Origin: Oscillospiraceae bacterium
Lineage (GTDB): Bacteria > Bacillota > Clostridia > Oscillospirales > Acutalibacteraceae
DNA: 64,000 nt
Assembly (NCBI GenBank): GCA_015066175.1
Contig: SVOW01000006.1
Span: 62,001-126,000, forward strand
Direction of reading: 5' to 3'
The notes below the pieces were generated by a model. That model saw only the letters and a list, made by a program, of their open reading frames with translations, was not told where the DNA came from and searched no databases. Shown piece after piece: positions 34,439 to 43,267 of this stretch. The number at the start of each line of letters is the position of its first letter. Within the stretch, counting starts at the first letter, position 1. The position numbers and the translations under genes are program-made.

Positions 34439-34996
34439 ATGGTGGAAATTAAACGCTACGAAGAAAAGTACAAGGAAGATGTGCGTTTTGTGTGCTGTAA
34501 CAGTGAAGGTCCTTGCACATGGAGCGAGAAAAAGCAATATATTATTCTTACAACTTTCTGCGACTATTTTATAGAAAAAGAGGGAAACAATTGCTTTGTA
34601 GCCGTTGACGAAAACGACAAAGCTGTGGGTTATATTCTCTGCGCTGAAAACTATGATAATTTCAAAAAGGTTTTCAGGAAAGAATATGTTACACGATTCA
34701 AAAAATATGACCTTGCAGGCAGAGCAGTTGCAGTTTTTTCAACCTTTATTCAGGCAAGGCTCAGAAAAAAATATCCTGCCCATATGCACATTGATATCCT
34801 GCCCGAATATCAGCGGATGGGGCTTGGTCACAAACTGGTTGATGCTCTTTGTGAAAACCTGAAAGAGAAAAAAATCAGTGGCGTTTGCCTTACAATGTAT
34901 GCCGGCAATGAAAAAGGCGGAAATTTTTATAAAAAATATGGTTTCACATTACTTAAAACAATATTTTCAACCGCCATTTTTGCATTGGAACTATAA
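34439..34996 (+). CDS. GNAT family N-acetyltransferase
   Basis: 185-aa acetyltransferase fold. The acetyl-CoA-binding motif is LPEYQRMGLGHKLVDALCENL (Q/RxxGxG/A), preceded by AHMHIDIL and followed by GVCLTMYAGNEKGGNFYKKYGF, the final strand and loop. It resembles the OGA-like acetyltransferases with an inserted helical segment (about 60-115). Substrate unknown. The ribosome site is AAGGGATT. It ends the plus-strand operon with the symporter and the phosphoesterase. Confidence 0.85.
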   Translation: MVEIKRYEEKYKEDVRFVCCNSEGPCTWSEKKQYIILTTFCDYFIEKEGNNCFVAVDENDKAVGYILCAENYDNFKKVFRKEYVTRFKKYDLAGRAVAVFSTFIQARLRKKYPAHMHIDILPEYQRMGLGHKLVDALCENLKEKKISGVCLTMYAGNEKGGNFYKKYGFTLLKTIFSTAIFALEL

Positions 34997-34997
34997 A

Positions 34998-35038
34998 AGA
35001 AAACCGTTGAATCTACAAACGATTCAACGGTTTTTTTC
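34998..35038. terminator. Intrinsic terminator between GNAT and GH98-like genes
   Basis: AACCGTTGAATC (35002-35013) pairs with GATTCAACGGTT (35021-35032), with a T-run on the plus side and an A-run upstream, so it can serve the convergent gene too. Confidence 0.9.
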
Positions 35039-35052
35039 TTATATTAAATTTA

Positions 35053-37005
35053 TTATTCACCTTTTACGGTTATTCTCACTTCGCCGTTTGAAATAATGGT
35101 AAGTGTGAGTGTGCCTGATTCTTCGTCAAATTCAGTTTTCAGTTTTGCTGAGTTTGAGCCTGTTGCAGTAACAGTCGGCTCACTTTCATAGCCTGAAAGA
35201 GTGATTACTGATTCTCTGAAGTTTTTCGGGTCACTTCTTTTTCCACCCGTTGCATAAGATATCATAAAATCATTTTCGCTTTCAAGGCCTGCACAAACAG
35301 CATCTGTATCAAGCCTGAGGTTACATAAATCTATATTGATTTTATTTTCTTCTTCTTTAAAAACAGCATAAGTGTGTGCCACAAATTCTGCATTAAGTTC
35401 TTTGTTGCTTTCAGGTAATGTATATTTCACAGTCTGCAGACTGTCTGTTATTTTGTTTTCGTTACTGTTGAAAACATAGATATAATCGTTTATATCAAAC
35501 AACACTCCGTTGCCTTCATATGTTTCTTCATAATGTTTGTTGAAGAATTTTTCCTTTATGGGATTTATGAAAAGCAGTTTGAAGAAATATTTAAAATCGT
35601 TGAGAATGTAGCTGTCAGGCAGGACTTCTTCAGGATTTGAATAAATGGGAAGAATGGGAATCACATAATATCTGCCTGTTGATGGCACCCATGTTTTTGT
35701 GCAATCAAAATAAATGTTATCTATTTTCTCCTGGAAGAATGTGAAAGAATCGCAGTAAAGTCCCTGAAGAAAATGTGCATCGTTACCGCTTACGGGATAA
35801 GAAGCAGGAAGAGTCATTTTGTATGCAACTTTAACATTTTCTTTTACTTCTTCTTTATCAGGCACAGCACCATCAAGTGCCATTCTGAAAAATGGATAAA
35901 GCACATCGTAAAAAGTAGGCGTGAGCACCACGTTGCCGTTTACCCAATGATATAATCCGCCTCGTGAAAAAGTGCCTTCAATAGCAAACACAGTAGCACC
36001 TGCAACGATATCTGCAATCAGGTCAATTCCGTAAAGTGCGGGAGGATATTTTGATGTATATGCAAAATCAGGCTCATTTGGTTTTAAACCTAAATCATCG
36101 TATTCTGTAAACCCTTCTTCATACCAGAGGAAATTTTCAAGGTTTACACCCCAGTTTCCGCAAACATCGTCAAGCCAGCAACCCATAATATTAGACTGTG
36201 AAGCAAAGTGTCTGCCGTGACCGTTGTGCTTGTCCATAATAATTATGTTTTCAGTGTTTGCTTTAAGCAAATCATAAAGCTCTCTGTCTTTAAGAATATG
36301 GTTTACATAGTTGTTCTTTTTCCAGTAAATATATTCCATATCCTGCCAGATAAACAAACCGCCGTTTTCAGCGCATGCTTTTATGCAGGATTTCATACGT
36401 GCCAGAATGTTTTTGTTAACACCCATATCATTTGTTACAGCGTCAGTTGCAAGGTGTTCGTTTGTAACACCATTTGTAGAAAGTTCAACCTGAACAAAAC
36501 CCATAAGAGATTCGTGATTTTTAAATACGTCTGACAGTTCTTCTTGTGTGAACGGGTCACGCTCCTTATTTGTGCAGAAGCATTCTGACTGCAGAACAAC
36601 GGGAACATCATATTCATCAGTATAACCCAATATTTCATCCCAGTAATCAAGCTGTTCCTGTGGAGTAAGATATGTAGGACCTTCGTCAATGTAAATTACG
36701 GCAAAAGCCTTTACATCTTCAGGCAATGCCCAATATGTAAGCACCGCTTCATATGCAATATCGTATGGTGTGGGCATATGTAAGAATCTGGGACAGTTTC
36801 TTATCATAAAAAGCGGATTTTCTTCGTCAACATAAAGGCGAAGTCCGTCAACTTCTTTTCTCTGCCTTATTTCTGAACTTACAGGAGGATTGTCAGGCAG
36901 AAGAATAAATCCGTCTTCTGTCTGGTTTTGTTCCTGTGCGCAAATTTCCACAGGAAGCATAAAAATTGTAATAAGTGCAAGTAAAATACTTATAAATTTT
37001 TTCAC
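35053..37005 (-). CDS. Secreted GH98-like glycoside hydrolase (tentative)
   Basis: 650 aa. A GTG start is used, with AGAGGTG 7 nt upstream; it opens a signal peptide (VKKFISILLALITIFMLPVEICA, cleavage near residue 22). The catalytic-domain candidates include RNCPRFLHMPTPYD, FAVIYIDEGPTYL, LMGFVQVELSTNG, NGGLFIWQDMEY, NIIIMDKHNGHGRH and GATVFAIEGTF, then a beta-rich C-terminal half (about 420-650). This reminds me of GH98 enzymes, endo-beta-galactosidases that act on blood-group-like glycans, but I cannot confirm the catalytic residues. It is closed by a terminator on both sides and is probably monocistronic. Confidence 0.6.
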   Translation of the reverse strand: MKKFISILLALITIFMLPVEICAQEQNQTEDGFILLPDNPPVSSEIRQRKEVDGLRLYVDEENPLFMIRNCPRFLHMPTPYDIAYEAVLTYWALPEDVKAFAVIYIDEGPTYLTPQEQLDYWDEILGYTDEYDVPVVLQSECFCTNKERDPFTQEELSDVFKNHESLMGFVQVELSTNGVTNEHLATDAVTNDMGVNKNILARMKSCIKACAENGGLFIWQDMEYIYWKKNNYVNHILKDRELYDLLKANTENIIIMDKHNGHGRHFASQSNIMGCWLDDVCGNWGVNLENFLWYEEGFTEYDDLGLKPNEPDFAYTSKYPPALYGIDLIADIVAGATVFAIEGTFSRGGLYHWVNGNVVLTPTFYDVLYPFFRMALDGAVPDKEEVKENVKVAYKMTLPASYPVSGNDAHFLQGLYCDSFTFFQEKIDNIYFDCTKTWVPSTGRYYVIPILPIYSNPEEVLPDSYILNDFKYFFKLLFINPIKEKFFNKHYEETYEGNGVLFDINDYIYVFNSNENKITDSLQTVKYTLPESNKELNAEFVAHTYAVFKEEENKINIDLCNLRLDTDAVCAGLESENDFMISYATGGKRSDPKNFRESVITLSGYESEPTVTATGSNSAKLKTEFDEESGTLTLTIISNGEVRITVKGE

Positions 37006-37044
37006 GAGTGAACACCTCTTTATAACTGACAGGTTGTATAAAGA

Positions 37045-37080
37045 TAAAAATGCCCGGTGATTTACACAGAGCATTTTTTA
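37045..37080. terminator. Terminator behind the 39-aa microprotein
   Basis: AAAAATGC (37046-37053) pairs with GCATTTTT (37071-37078), loop about 17 nt, with T-runs in either direction. It isolates the pth operon from the GH98-like gene. Confidence 0.65.
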
Positions 37081-37089
37081 AGTATCAGA

Positions 37090-37209
37090 TTAACCGATAA
37101 GTGCGAAAGTTTTAAGGAAATTAACGATAAAATCAAGAATGCTTTTCAATGTTCCAAGGTCAACCATGCTGCTGAAAAAAGATTCAATAGTTGCGAAAAT
37201 AGCTTCCAT
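37090..37209 (-). CDS. Microprotein of 39 aa, amphipathic, unknown function
   Basis: An ATG lies 6 nt behind AGGAGGT, which overlaps the end of the pth operon gene (11 nt after its stop). The frame runs 39 codons to TAA. The peptide starts MEAIFATIESFFSSMVDLG and ends VNFLKTFALIG. It is hydrophobic and amphipathic with net charge about -2, no cysteine and no signal peptide. The length, charge and MExIF opening resemble beta-type phenol-soluble modulins of staphylococci, but the similarity is short and may be convergent. It resembles the 38-aa ORF at 1546-1662 in design. A terminator follows directly. Confidence 0.6.
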   Translation of the reverse strand: MEAIFATIESFFSSMVDLGTLKSILDFIVNFLKTFALIG

Positions 37210-37220
37210 TTTTTCACCTC

Positions 37221-37826
37221 CTAATTCATTCTGTTCATTGCTTCATCGATTTTGCCGTCGAGCATAAGCGGTAAATTTTTACACACTTTTTCGGCAACAT
37301 CGTGTAAAGTTTTAAGTTCATCGTTTGTAAAACGTGAAAGAACCCAGTCAGCTAAATCTTCCCACTCGGCAGGTTTCTTTCCAACGCCGATTTTAATACG
37401 GGGGAAGTTGTCACTGTTCAAATGATAAATTATGCTTTTGATTCCGTTATGTCCTCCGTCAGAGCCTTTTCTTCTCACGCGGATTTTTCCCACATCAAGG
37501 GATATGTCATCATAAATCACAATAACATTTTCAGGTGGGATTTTGTAAAACTGAGCTGCATCCCTTACAGCCTCGCCACTGTTGTTCATAAAAGTCTGCG
37601 GTTTCATAACAAGGCAACGATGACCTTTTATATCAACATCGGCAAGCAAAGATTTATATTTAAGCTTGTTAATTTTAAAATCAAGTTTGTCTGCCAAAAA
37701 ATCAACACACATAAATCCTGCATTGTGCCTTGTGAATTCGTATTTATCACCGGGATTTCCAAGACCCACAATTAAAAATTCTGCACCTGAAGATGCAAAT
37801 TCTTTTTTCTTTCTGATTCCGAACAT
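37221..37826 (-). CDS. pth: Peptidyl-tRNA hydrolase
   Basis: 201-aa essential enzyme that recycles peptidyl-tRNA released by stalled ribosomes. Family motifs: LIVGLGNPGDKYEFTRHNAGF with the catalytic His, KPQTFMNNSGEAV with the conserved Asn, VIYDDISLDVGKIRVRRKGSDGGHNGIKSI with the catalytic Asp. The protein has a short basic N-terminal extension. It follows the GlmU-like gene by 6 nt in the minus-strand operon, an arrangement reminiscent of the glmU-prs-pth order in Firmicutes but without prs. Confidence 0.96.
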   Translation of the reverse strand: MFGIRKKKEFASSGAEFLIVGLGNPGDKYEFTRHNAGFMCVDFLADKLDFKINKLKYKSLLADVDIKGHRCLVMKPQTFMNNSGEAVRDAAQFYKIPPENVIVIYDDISLDVGKIRVRRKGSDGGHNGIKSIIYHLNSDNFPRIKIGVGKKPAEWEDLADWVLSRFTNDELKTLHDVAEKVCKNLPLMLDGKIDEAMNRMN

Positions 37827-37832
37827 AATTTA

Positions 37833-38915
37833 TTATTTCATCCTTTTATAAGGTTTTTTCTTCAAAACCCAGTCTTCTTTATTGACCTGCCTTGCACGTG
37901 CAATTGAAAGTGAATTTGCCTCAACCTCTTCTGTGACGGTTGAGCCTGCTGCAACGAAAGCGTCTTTGCCTATTTTCACAGGTGCAACAAGATTCACTCC
38001 GCAGCCGATAAAAGCACCATCTTCGATAATGGTCTTGTTTTTATTTCTGCCGTCAAAATTAACAGTTGCACAACCGCAGCCAATATTCACTTCTTTTCCA
38101 ACAAAGCTATCGCCTATATAAGACAAGTGTGAGATTTTTGCATTTTCTTCAACAAATGCATTTTTCAGTTCAACAAAATTTCCCACTTTTGCATTTTTGC
38201 CTATAACACAGCCGGGTCTTATTCTTGCGAAAGGACCTATCTGCGCACCGCAGAAAATTTTGTTTTCACCCATAATAATTGTTGAAGGATGAATTTTCAC
38301 ACCGCTTTCAATTTCTGCATCTTCTGAAATCACAACACCTTGCGTGCAGGGAATTTCCACACCCGAAAGCATTAGCTTTTCAAGAATTTTTCTTCTTTTG
38401 TATTCAGAAAGCTGTGATGCTTCGTAAAGATTTTCTGATTTTAAAAAATCTTCATTTTTACGGCTTATGAATTCGTTGATTCTGTCAAAATCTCCTGCAA
38501 TATCATTCAATGAAATTTCTTCGTCTTTTTCAAAAGCACAATGTTTTTTCAGGTCGCTTACTTTTACCCATAACGCAGAAAACGAATCGCAGAAATCAGA
38601 AACAACTGCAGTAGTTTTTCTGCCGTTTTTCAAAAAAGCTTCATATGATTTTTCAATTGTCTGCTTTGAGATAAAAGGGGTTGTACCCTCTGCAATAAAA
38701 ATATCTGAATTTTTGTTCTGCAGAATAAAATTGCGTAATTTTTCAGTTCTTTCTTCTTTTTCAAAAAGGAAAAAAATGTCGTTTATCCCTGCCTTCAATA
38801 ACGACGTTTTTAAAATTTCCCACATAGGTTTAAAAACGATTTCTGCAGAAGACAGGCTCTTTTTGCTTTTTGGTGACATCTTTTTTTCGCACAGAATCAA
38901 TGAACACTTTTTCAT
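37833..38915 (-). CDS. glmU: GlmU-like protein with intact acetyltransferase and eroded uridylyltransferase domain
   Basis: 360 aa versus about 455 for bifunctional GlmU. The C-terminal half (about 190-360) is a left-handed beta-helix acetyltransferase with RPGCVIGKNAKVGNFVELKNA, HLSYIGDSFVGKEVNIGCG, FDGRNKNKTIIEDGAFIGC and AAGSTVTEEV; the catalytic His in the HLSY motif is kept. The N-terminal part is short and its sugar-nucleotide loop (normally LAAGxGxRMxSxxPK) is unrecognisable. It should still acetylate glucosamine 1-phosphate, while a separate uridylyltransferase would be needed. RBS AAGGAG is good. It is followed by pth. Confidence 0.85.
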   Translation of the reverse strand: MKKCSLILCEKKMSPKSKKSLSSAEIVFKPMWEILKTSLLKAGINDIFFLFEKEERTEKLRNFILQNKNSDIFIAEGTTPFISKQTIEKSYEAFLKNGRKTTAVVSDFCDSFSALWVKVSDLKKHCAFEKDEEISLNDIAGDFDRINEFISRKNEDFLKSENLYEASQLSEYKRRKILEKLMLSGVEIPCTQGVVISEDAEIESGVKIHPSTIIMGENKIFCGAQIGPFARIRPGCVIGKNAKVGNFVELKNAFVEENAKISHLSYIGDSFVGKEVNIGCGCATVNFDGRNKNKTIIEDGAFIGCGVNLVAPVKIGKDAFVAAGSTVTEEVEANSLSIARARQVNKEDWVLKKKPYKRMK

Positions 38916-38955
38916 AAATTATGCTCCTTTTCAAAAATTTTCAGGTGCATTTATT

Positions 38956-38975
38956 TTATGAAAAATTTTTCATAA
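38956..38975. repeat. 20-bp perfect palindrome between argS and the GlmU-like gene
   Basis: TTATGAAAAATTTTTCATAA reads the same on both strands. It lies just after argS in the operon. It could be an operator or part of a terminator, but there is no loop and only an internal T-run, so its role is unclear. Confidence 0.45.
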
Positions 38976-38977
38976 TA

Positions 38978-40723
38978 TTACATTGATTCAGGTGCTTCAA
39001 TTTTGAGAAGATTGAGAATATTTTTAATTGTATCGCGTACGCAGATGCAAAGATATGCTCTTGCCTGCATAAGTGCTTCATCTTCGCAAACAACACGGCA
39101 AGCGTTGTAGAATTTGTGGAAAAGTGTTGCAAGCTCGATTGTGTAACGTGTGATTTTTGCAGGGTCATATTTTTTCACTGCGTCAACAATTTCTTCTGTG
39201 AGAGATGCAAGGTGACGGATGATATCTCTTTCAGTTTCATCAGTAAGAAGCTGAAGTTCTTCATCTGTGCAGTCACGCAATTCAATTCCGTCAGTGTTTA
39301 ATTTTTTGATGATGCTGCAGATTCTTGCGTGAGCATACTGGCAATAGTAAACAGGGTTTTTAGAGCTCTGTTCAACTGCAAGGTCAAGGTCGAAATCCAT
39401 CTGTGAGCCCGCTTCTCTCATGTTGAAAAGGAAACGTGATGCATCAACGGGAATTTCTTCAAGCAGATCAACGAGTGTGATTGCTTTGCCCGTTCTTTTT
39501 GACATTCTTACAGCCTCACCGTTACGTGTAAGACGAACAAGCTGCATGAGAATAACGTCAAGACGTGTTGAATCAACGCCGATTGCATCGAGAGCAGACT
39601 TCATTCTTGCAACGTGACCATGGTGGTCTGCACCCCAGATGTCAATTGCGATATCAAATTTTCTCACTTCAAGTTTATTGCGATGGTATGCAATATCTGC
39701 TGCAAAGTAAGTGGGGTTGCCGTTTGCACGGATAAGAACATCATCTTTGAGTTCAAGTTTGTCGATAGCATCCTGAGTTTTACCCTGAGAAAGGAGCATC
39801 TTTGTCTGCACTTCGATGTTTTTATACCAGAGTGCACCATCTTTTTCATAAGTAAGACCGTTAGCTTTAAGAAGTTCAATTGTATCTTTAAGTTCACCAT
39901 CGTTATGAACGATTGATTCGTTGAACCATTTGTCATATTCAATTCTGTATTTTGAAAGAGTTGTTTTCATATTATCGATGTTTTTGGGAAGTGCATAATC
40001 GATAAGCGCTTTTCTTCTTTCATCTTCGCTTTTTTCAAGGTAACTGTCACCGTGAATATCAGCAAATTCTTTTGCTCTTTCTTTGATATCTTCGCCGTGG
40101 TAGCTGTCTTCGGGAAGCTCTACTGCATCTTCACCTTTGAAAAGCTGCTGATATCTGATATCAAGAGAAAGACCGAATTTTTCAATCTGATTACCTGCGT
40201 CATTGATATAGAATTCGCGGCTTACATCGTAACCTGCATAATCCATAATTGCAGCAAGGCAGTCGCCGAGAGCACCGCCACGTGCATTACCCATATGCAT
40301 AGGTCCTGTGGGGTTTGCAGAAACGAATTCAACATTAACCTTTTTGCCCTTACCATAATCTGAACGGCCGTAATCTTTTCCGCATTCACGTACATCTTTA
40401 AGGATTGCAGAATAATAAGAGGGGCTTAAATAAAAATTAAGAAAACCGGGGCCTGCAATTTCGCATCTTGCAAGATATGTTCCCTCAAGGTTTATATATT
40501 CGAGAATTGTTTCACCGATTTTTCTGGGATTCATTCTGAATGTTTTTGTTGACATCATAGCAACGTTTGATGAAAAATCACCGTTTGCAGTGTCGTTTGG
40601 TACTTCAATTTTAAAATCGCAGACAGGCTCTGCAGGAAGCTTACCTTCGCTGACTGCTTTTCCCATTGCGTCGAGAATAGCCTGCCTTATCTGCTGCTGA
40701 GTTTCGTTAACGATTTTTGACAT
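38978..40723 (-). CDS. argS: Arginyl-tRNA synthetase
   Basis: 581-aa class I synthetase. N-terminal additional domain (about 1-90), then VNVEFVSANPTGPMHMGNARGGALGD with the HIGH-like HMGN, YINDAGNQIEKFG, the KMSK-like RMSKRTGKAITLVDLLEEI and the C-terminal anticodon-binding helices ending LLKIEAPESM. ArgS needs tRNA-Arg to form the adenylate. It is preceded by the DUF1934 gene at 14 nt and followed by a palindrome and the GlmU-like gene in one operon. Confidence 0.96.
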   Translation of the reverse strand: MSKIVNETQQQIRQAILDAMGKAVSEGKLPAEPVCDFKIEVPNDTANGDFSSNVAMMSTKTFRMNPRKIGETILEYINLEGTYLARCEIAGPGFLNFYLSPSYYSAILKDVRECGKDYGRSDYGKGKKVNVEFVSANPTGPMHMGNARGGALGDCLAAIMDYAGYDVSREFYINDAGNQIEKFGLSLDIRYQQLFKGEDAVELPEDSYHGEDIKERAKEFADIHGDSYLEKSEDERRKALIDYALPKNIDNMKTTLSKYRIEYDKWFNESIVHNDGELKDTIELLKANGLTYEKDGALWYKNIEVQTKMLLSQGKTQDAIDKLELKDDVLIRANGNPTYFAADIAYHRNKLEVRKFDIAIDIWGADHHGHVARMKSALDAIGVDSTRLDVILMQLVRLTRNGEAVRMSKRTGKAITLVDLLEEIPVDASRFLFNMREAGSQMDFDLDLAVEQSSKNPVYYCQYAHARICSIIKKLNTDGIELRDCTDEELQLLTDETERDIIRHLASLTEEIVDAVKKYDPAKITRYTIELATLFHKFYNACRVVCEDEALMQARAYLCICVRDTIKNILNLLKIEAPESM

Positions 40724-40737
40724 TTCTAAACATCCTT

Positions 40738-41154
40738 TCAGGCTTCTGTAACAGTTATAACAAGATAATTTTCAGAAACAACGCCTGCACCTAAATCAAG
40801 CGTGTAATCAAATTCCAATTTTCCGCCGTTTTCATCAATATCACTTTCAACACGGCTCGCAAACACACCGAGCATCAGAAGCCCTGCGGGAGTTGAATAT
40901 GAACAATTGTGGCGTTTGCCGCGCTGAATAATAAGTTCAGTTTCAAACATACCTGAACGTGTCATTGTGATACATTCGCCGTTTTCAACTTTAATACTGA
41001 CCTGACAGCCTTCAAGCTCACCGTCTTCGGCATAAGTGATTGTGTAGTTATCTTTTTTGCCTTCAAAACTGCCCACAACGGTAGTTTCAAGTCCGTCTGT
41101 ATCGCCGTCAAGCTCATGGCGGTCAACAATTTTTATAACAACTTCTTTTTCCAT
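40738..41154 (-). CDS. DUF1934 domain protein (YwiB-like)
   Basis: 138 aa, a small beta-barrel (calycin-like) protein with alternating strand patterns: VVIKIVDRHE, NYTITYAEDGELEGCQVSIKVENG, GKLEFDYTLDLGAGVV, ENYLVITVTEA. DUF1934 proteins often sit next to argS in Firmicutes, as here (argS is 14 nt away), but no function is assigned. The start at 41154 overlaps the ddl stop (TAATG) with GGTG 6 nt upstream; another in-frame ATG at 41166 is possible. Confidence 0.8.
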   Translation of the reverse strand: MEKEVVIKIVDRHELDGDTDGLETTVVGSFEGKKDNYTITYAEDGELEGCQVSIKVENGECITMTRSGMFETELIIQRGKRHNCSYSTPAGLLMLGVFASRVESDIDENGGKLEFDYTLDLGAGVVSENYLVITVTEA

Positions 41155-42224
41155 TATCTGCACCATTTTTCTTCTGCGTATTCAATAAGCTTTGAAAGAA
41201 GGTCGCCACTTTCAATGCCTGCAGCTTTCATAAGTTTGGGATACATGCTGATGCTTGTGAAACCTGGCAGGGTGTTAGGCTCGTTGAGCATAATGTTGCC
41301 GTCAGATTCTCTTACAAAAAAGTCAACTCGTGCAAGACCTGAACAGCCCAATGCTTTGTATGCATTGCATGCTGCTTTCTTCACTTTTTCAAGCATTTCG
41401 TCTGAAAGTCTTGCAGGGATGAAAAGTTTGCTTGCATCTGAAATGTATTTTGCTTCAAAATCATAAAATTCATTTGCAGGCACAAGCTCACCGACCTGAC
41501 CTGCCACGGGCTCATTGTTGCCCATAACAGCACATTCAACTTCTTTGCCCACAATACCTTCTTCAAGAACAAGCTTGCTGTCTTCATTGAAAGCAGTTGT
41601 CATTGCATCTTTAAAGTTTTCACGTGAAGAAACTTTTGTAACTCCTACTGAAGAGCCTGCATTTGCAGGTTTTACAAAAATGGGATAACCAAGATATTCT
41701 TCTGCTTTATCAAGGATTTTATCTTCATCAAGTGAATATTCGTACTTTGTAACACCAATCCATTTTGCCTGAGGAATGCCTGCGCAATCAGCCACAGTGT
41801 TTGTAAGAGTTTTGTCCATACAAACAGCGCTTGATGCACAATCACAACCTACGTAGGGAATTCCTGCCAGCTGCATAAGGCCCTGAATTGTGCCGTCTTC
41901 ACCGTTTTTGCCGTGCATTACGGGGAAAACAACATCGATGTATTCTGTCTTCACACCATCTTCTTCAAAAACAAGAAGACCATGTGTTGCTGAGTCAGGA
42001 GAAATAACTGCTTTTGTTAAATTCTCTTTATCCTCTGTCCATTTATCCTCAGGAAGATTTTCTGTTTTTCCTGTATATTTAAACCATTCACCCTGCTTTG
42101 TGATGCCGAGCATAAGCACTTCATATTTATCTGACGGAATGTTTTCGATTACAAATTTTGCCGAAACTGTGCTTACATCATGTTCGCTTGAAACACCGCC
42201 GAAAACTACGAGAACTTTTTTCAT
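41154..42224 (-). CDS. ddl: D-alanine--D-alanine ligase
   Basis: 356-aa ATP-grasp enzyme making D-Ala-D-Ala for peptidoglycan. VFGGVSSEHDVSTVSAKFV at the N-terminus, MHGKNGEDGTIQGLMQLAGIPYVGCD, YPIFVKPANAGSSVGVTKV, the ATP-grasp strand EGIVGKEVECAVMGN, and the metal/substrate loop LARVDFFVRESDGNIMLNEPNTLPGFTSIS are complete. It is the second gene of the operon after a hypothetical ORF and is translationally coupled to the DUF1934 gene. Confidence 0.96.
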   Translation of the reverse strand: MKKVLVVFGGVSSEHDVSTVSAKFVIENIPSDKYEVLMLGITKQGEWFKYTGKTENLPEDKWTEDKENLTKAVISPDSATHGLLVFEEDGVKTEYIDVVFPVMHGKNGEDGTIQGLMQLAGIPYVGCDCASSAVCMDKTLTNTVADCAGIPQAKWIGVTKYEYSLDEDKILDKAEEYLGYPIFVKPANAGSSVGVTKVSSRENFKDAMTTAFNEDSKLVLEEGIVGKEVECAVMGNNEPVAGQVGELVPANEFYDFEAKYISDASKLFIPARLSDEMLEKVKKAACNAYKALGCSGLARVDFFVRESDGNIMLNEPNTLPGFTSISMYPKLMKAAGIESGDLLSKLIEYAEEKWCR

Positions 42225-42251
42225 TGTAACATAACCTTTCGTGAGAACAAA

Positions 42252-43145
42252 TTATTTCTGCTGTTGCTGCTGCTGAAGCATTGACTGCATCATACCCGGT
42301 CTTTTTTCTTTGGGAGGCTTGTATGAAGGCGGATTTTTGAGGAGTTTCACTGCCTTTTTGCCTGCGCCTGAAGCAAGATATCTGTTAACATTGATTGTGA
42401 TTGCAGCAAGTTCAGGGTCCATATAGTCAACACAGTTTGCAAGCAATTCGTCATCGTTTTCGAGTTGGCCGAAAATTGTAACAACAATAATGCTCTGCAC
42501 TTCATTTGTGCCGTCAAGATAAATTTCGTTAATCATATTGAACAGTTTTTTCATCTGCTGTTTGTCGTTCTGCCTGATTGTGTTAACAGCATATGAGCCG
42601 AATTTCTGGAAGAATTCATCAGCAAGGAATTCGCCGTATTTTTCAACGTTCTTTTTATATTCATCGCGCAATTCAGGATACATTATTGTGTATCTGTTTG
42701 CAAGTGTTGCAGGGTCAAAGAAACTGTTGCCGTTTTTAGCAGCTGCTTTTGAAACAGGTGGCGGAAGTTTAACGCCCTTAGTTGACTGTTTTGCAACTTC
42801 TCCTGTTGTTTTGAATCTTGAATCGATACAATCGTTGAATTCGTTGATGATATATTTTATATCTCTTTCGTCAGATTCATCATCGAAAAGTGAAGCAGAA
42901 ATACTTTTGTATTCTATTGTATCATTTTTTGCTTCACCAAGCTGGAAACAGAATTTACCATCAGAAAAAAGGATTCTGATATTGCCTTTTTCTGAAACGT
43001 AATCTACATACTGCTTTTTGTCTTCTTCAAAAATGGGAAGTTCATCCTTTTTTGCTCCTTCGGGATAAACAGTTGTAAAACCTTTCAATGTAAGATTTTC
43101 GATAAGACCTTTATCAATAAGTCTGAAAGCTTCCTGAATATTCAT
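42252..43145 (-). CDS. Hypothetical protein with a polyglutamine tail
   Basis: I do not recognise this 297-aa protein. It has a likely beta-rich N-terminal part (about 1-85, LTLKGFTTVYPEG and GNIRILFSDGKFCFQLGE), a Pro/Lys linker (about 120-130, KGVKLPPP), and a helical C-terminal part (about 145-260) ending in PPSYKPPKEKRPGMMQ and SMLQQQQQQK. No signal peptide, membrane span or catalytic motif is seen. It has its own promoter and leads the ddl-argS operon, so it may belong to cell-envelope or translation quality control, but this is speculation. Confidence 0.8.
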   Translation of the reverse strand: MNIQEAFRLIDKGLIENLTLKGFTTVYPEGAKKDELPIFEEDKKQYVDYVSEKGNIRILFSDGKFCFQLGEAKNDTIEYKSISASLFDDESDERDIKYIINEFNDCIDSRFKTTGEVAKQSTKGVKLPPPVSKAAAKNGNSFFDPATLANRYTIMYPELRDEYKKNVEKYGEFLADEFFQKFGSYAVNTIRQNDKQQMKKLFNMINEIYLDGTNEVQSIIVVTIFGQLENDDELLANCVDYMDPELAAITINVNRYLASGAGKKAVKLLKNPPSYKPPKEKRPGMMQSMLQQQQQQK

Positions 43146-43267
43146 TGCAAAATCTCCCTATTATAAAATTACATATTATTGTATCACAAAAAAAGCGTTT
43201 TGTCACCATCTATTTATAAAAGATTTTCAGGAAAAATCCCATAATATATGTATATAATGAAATAAAC

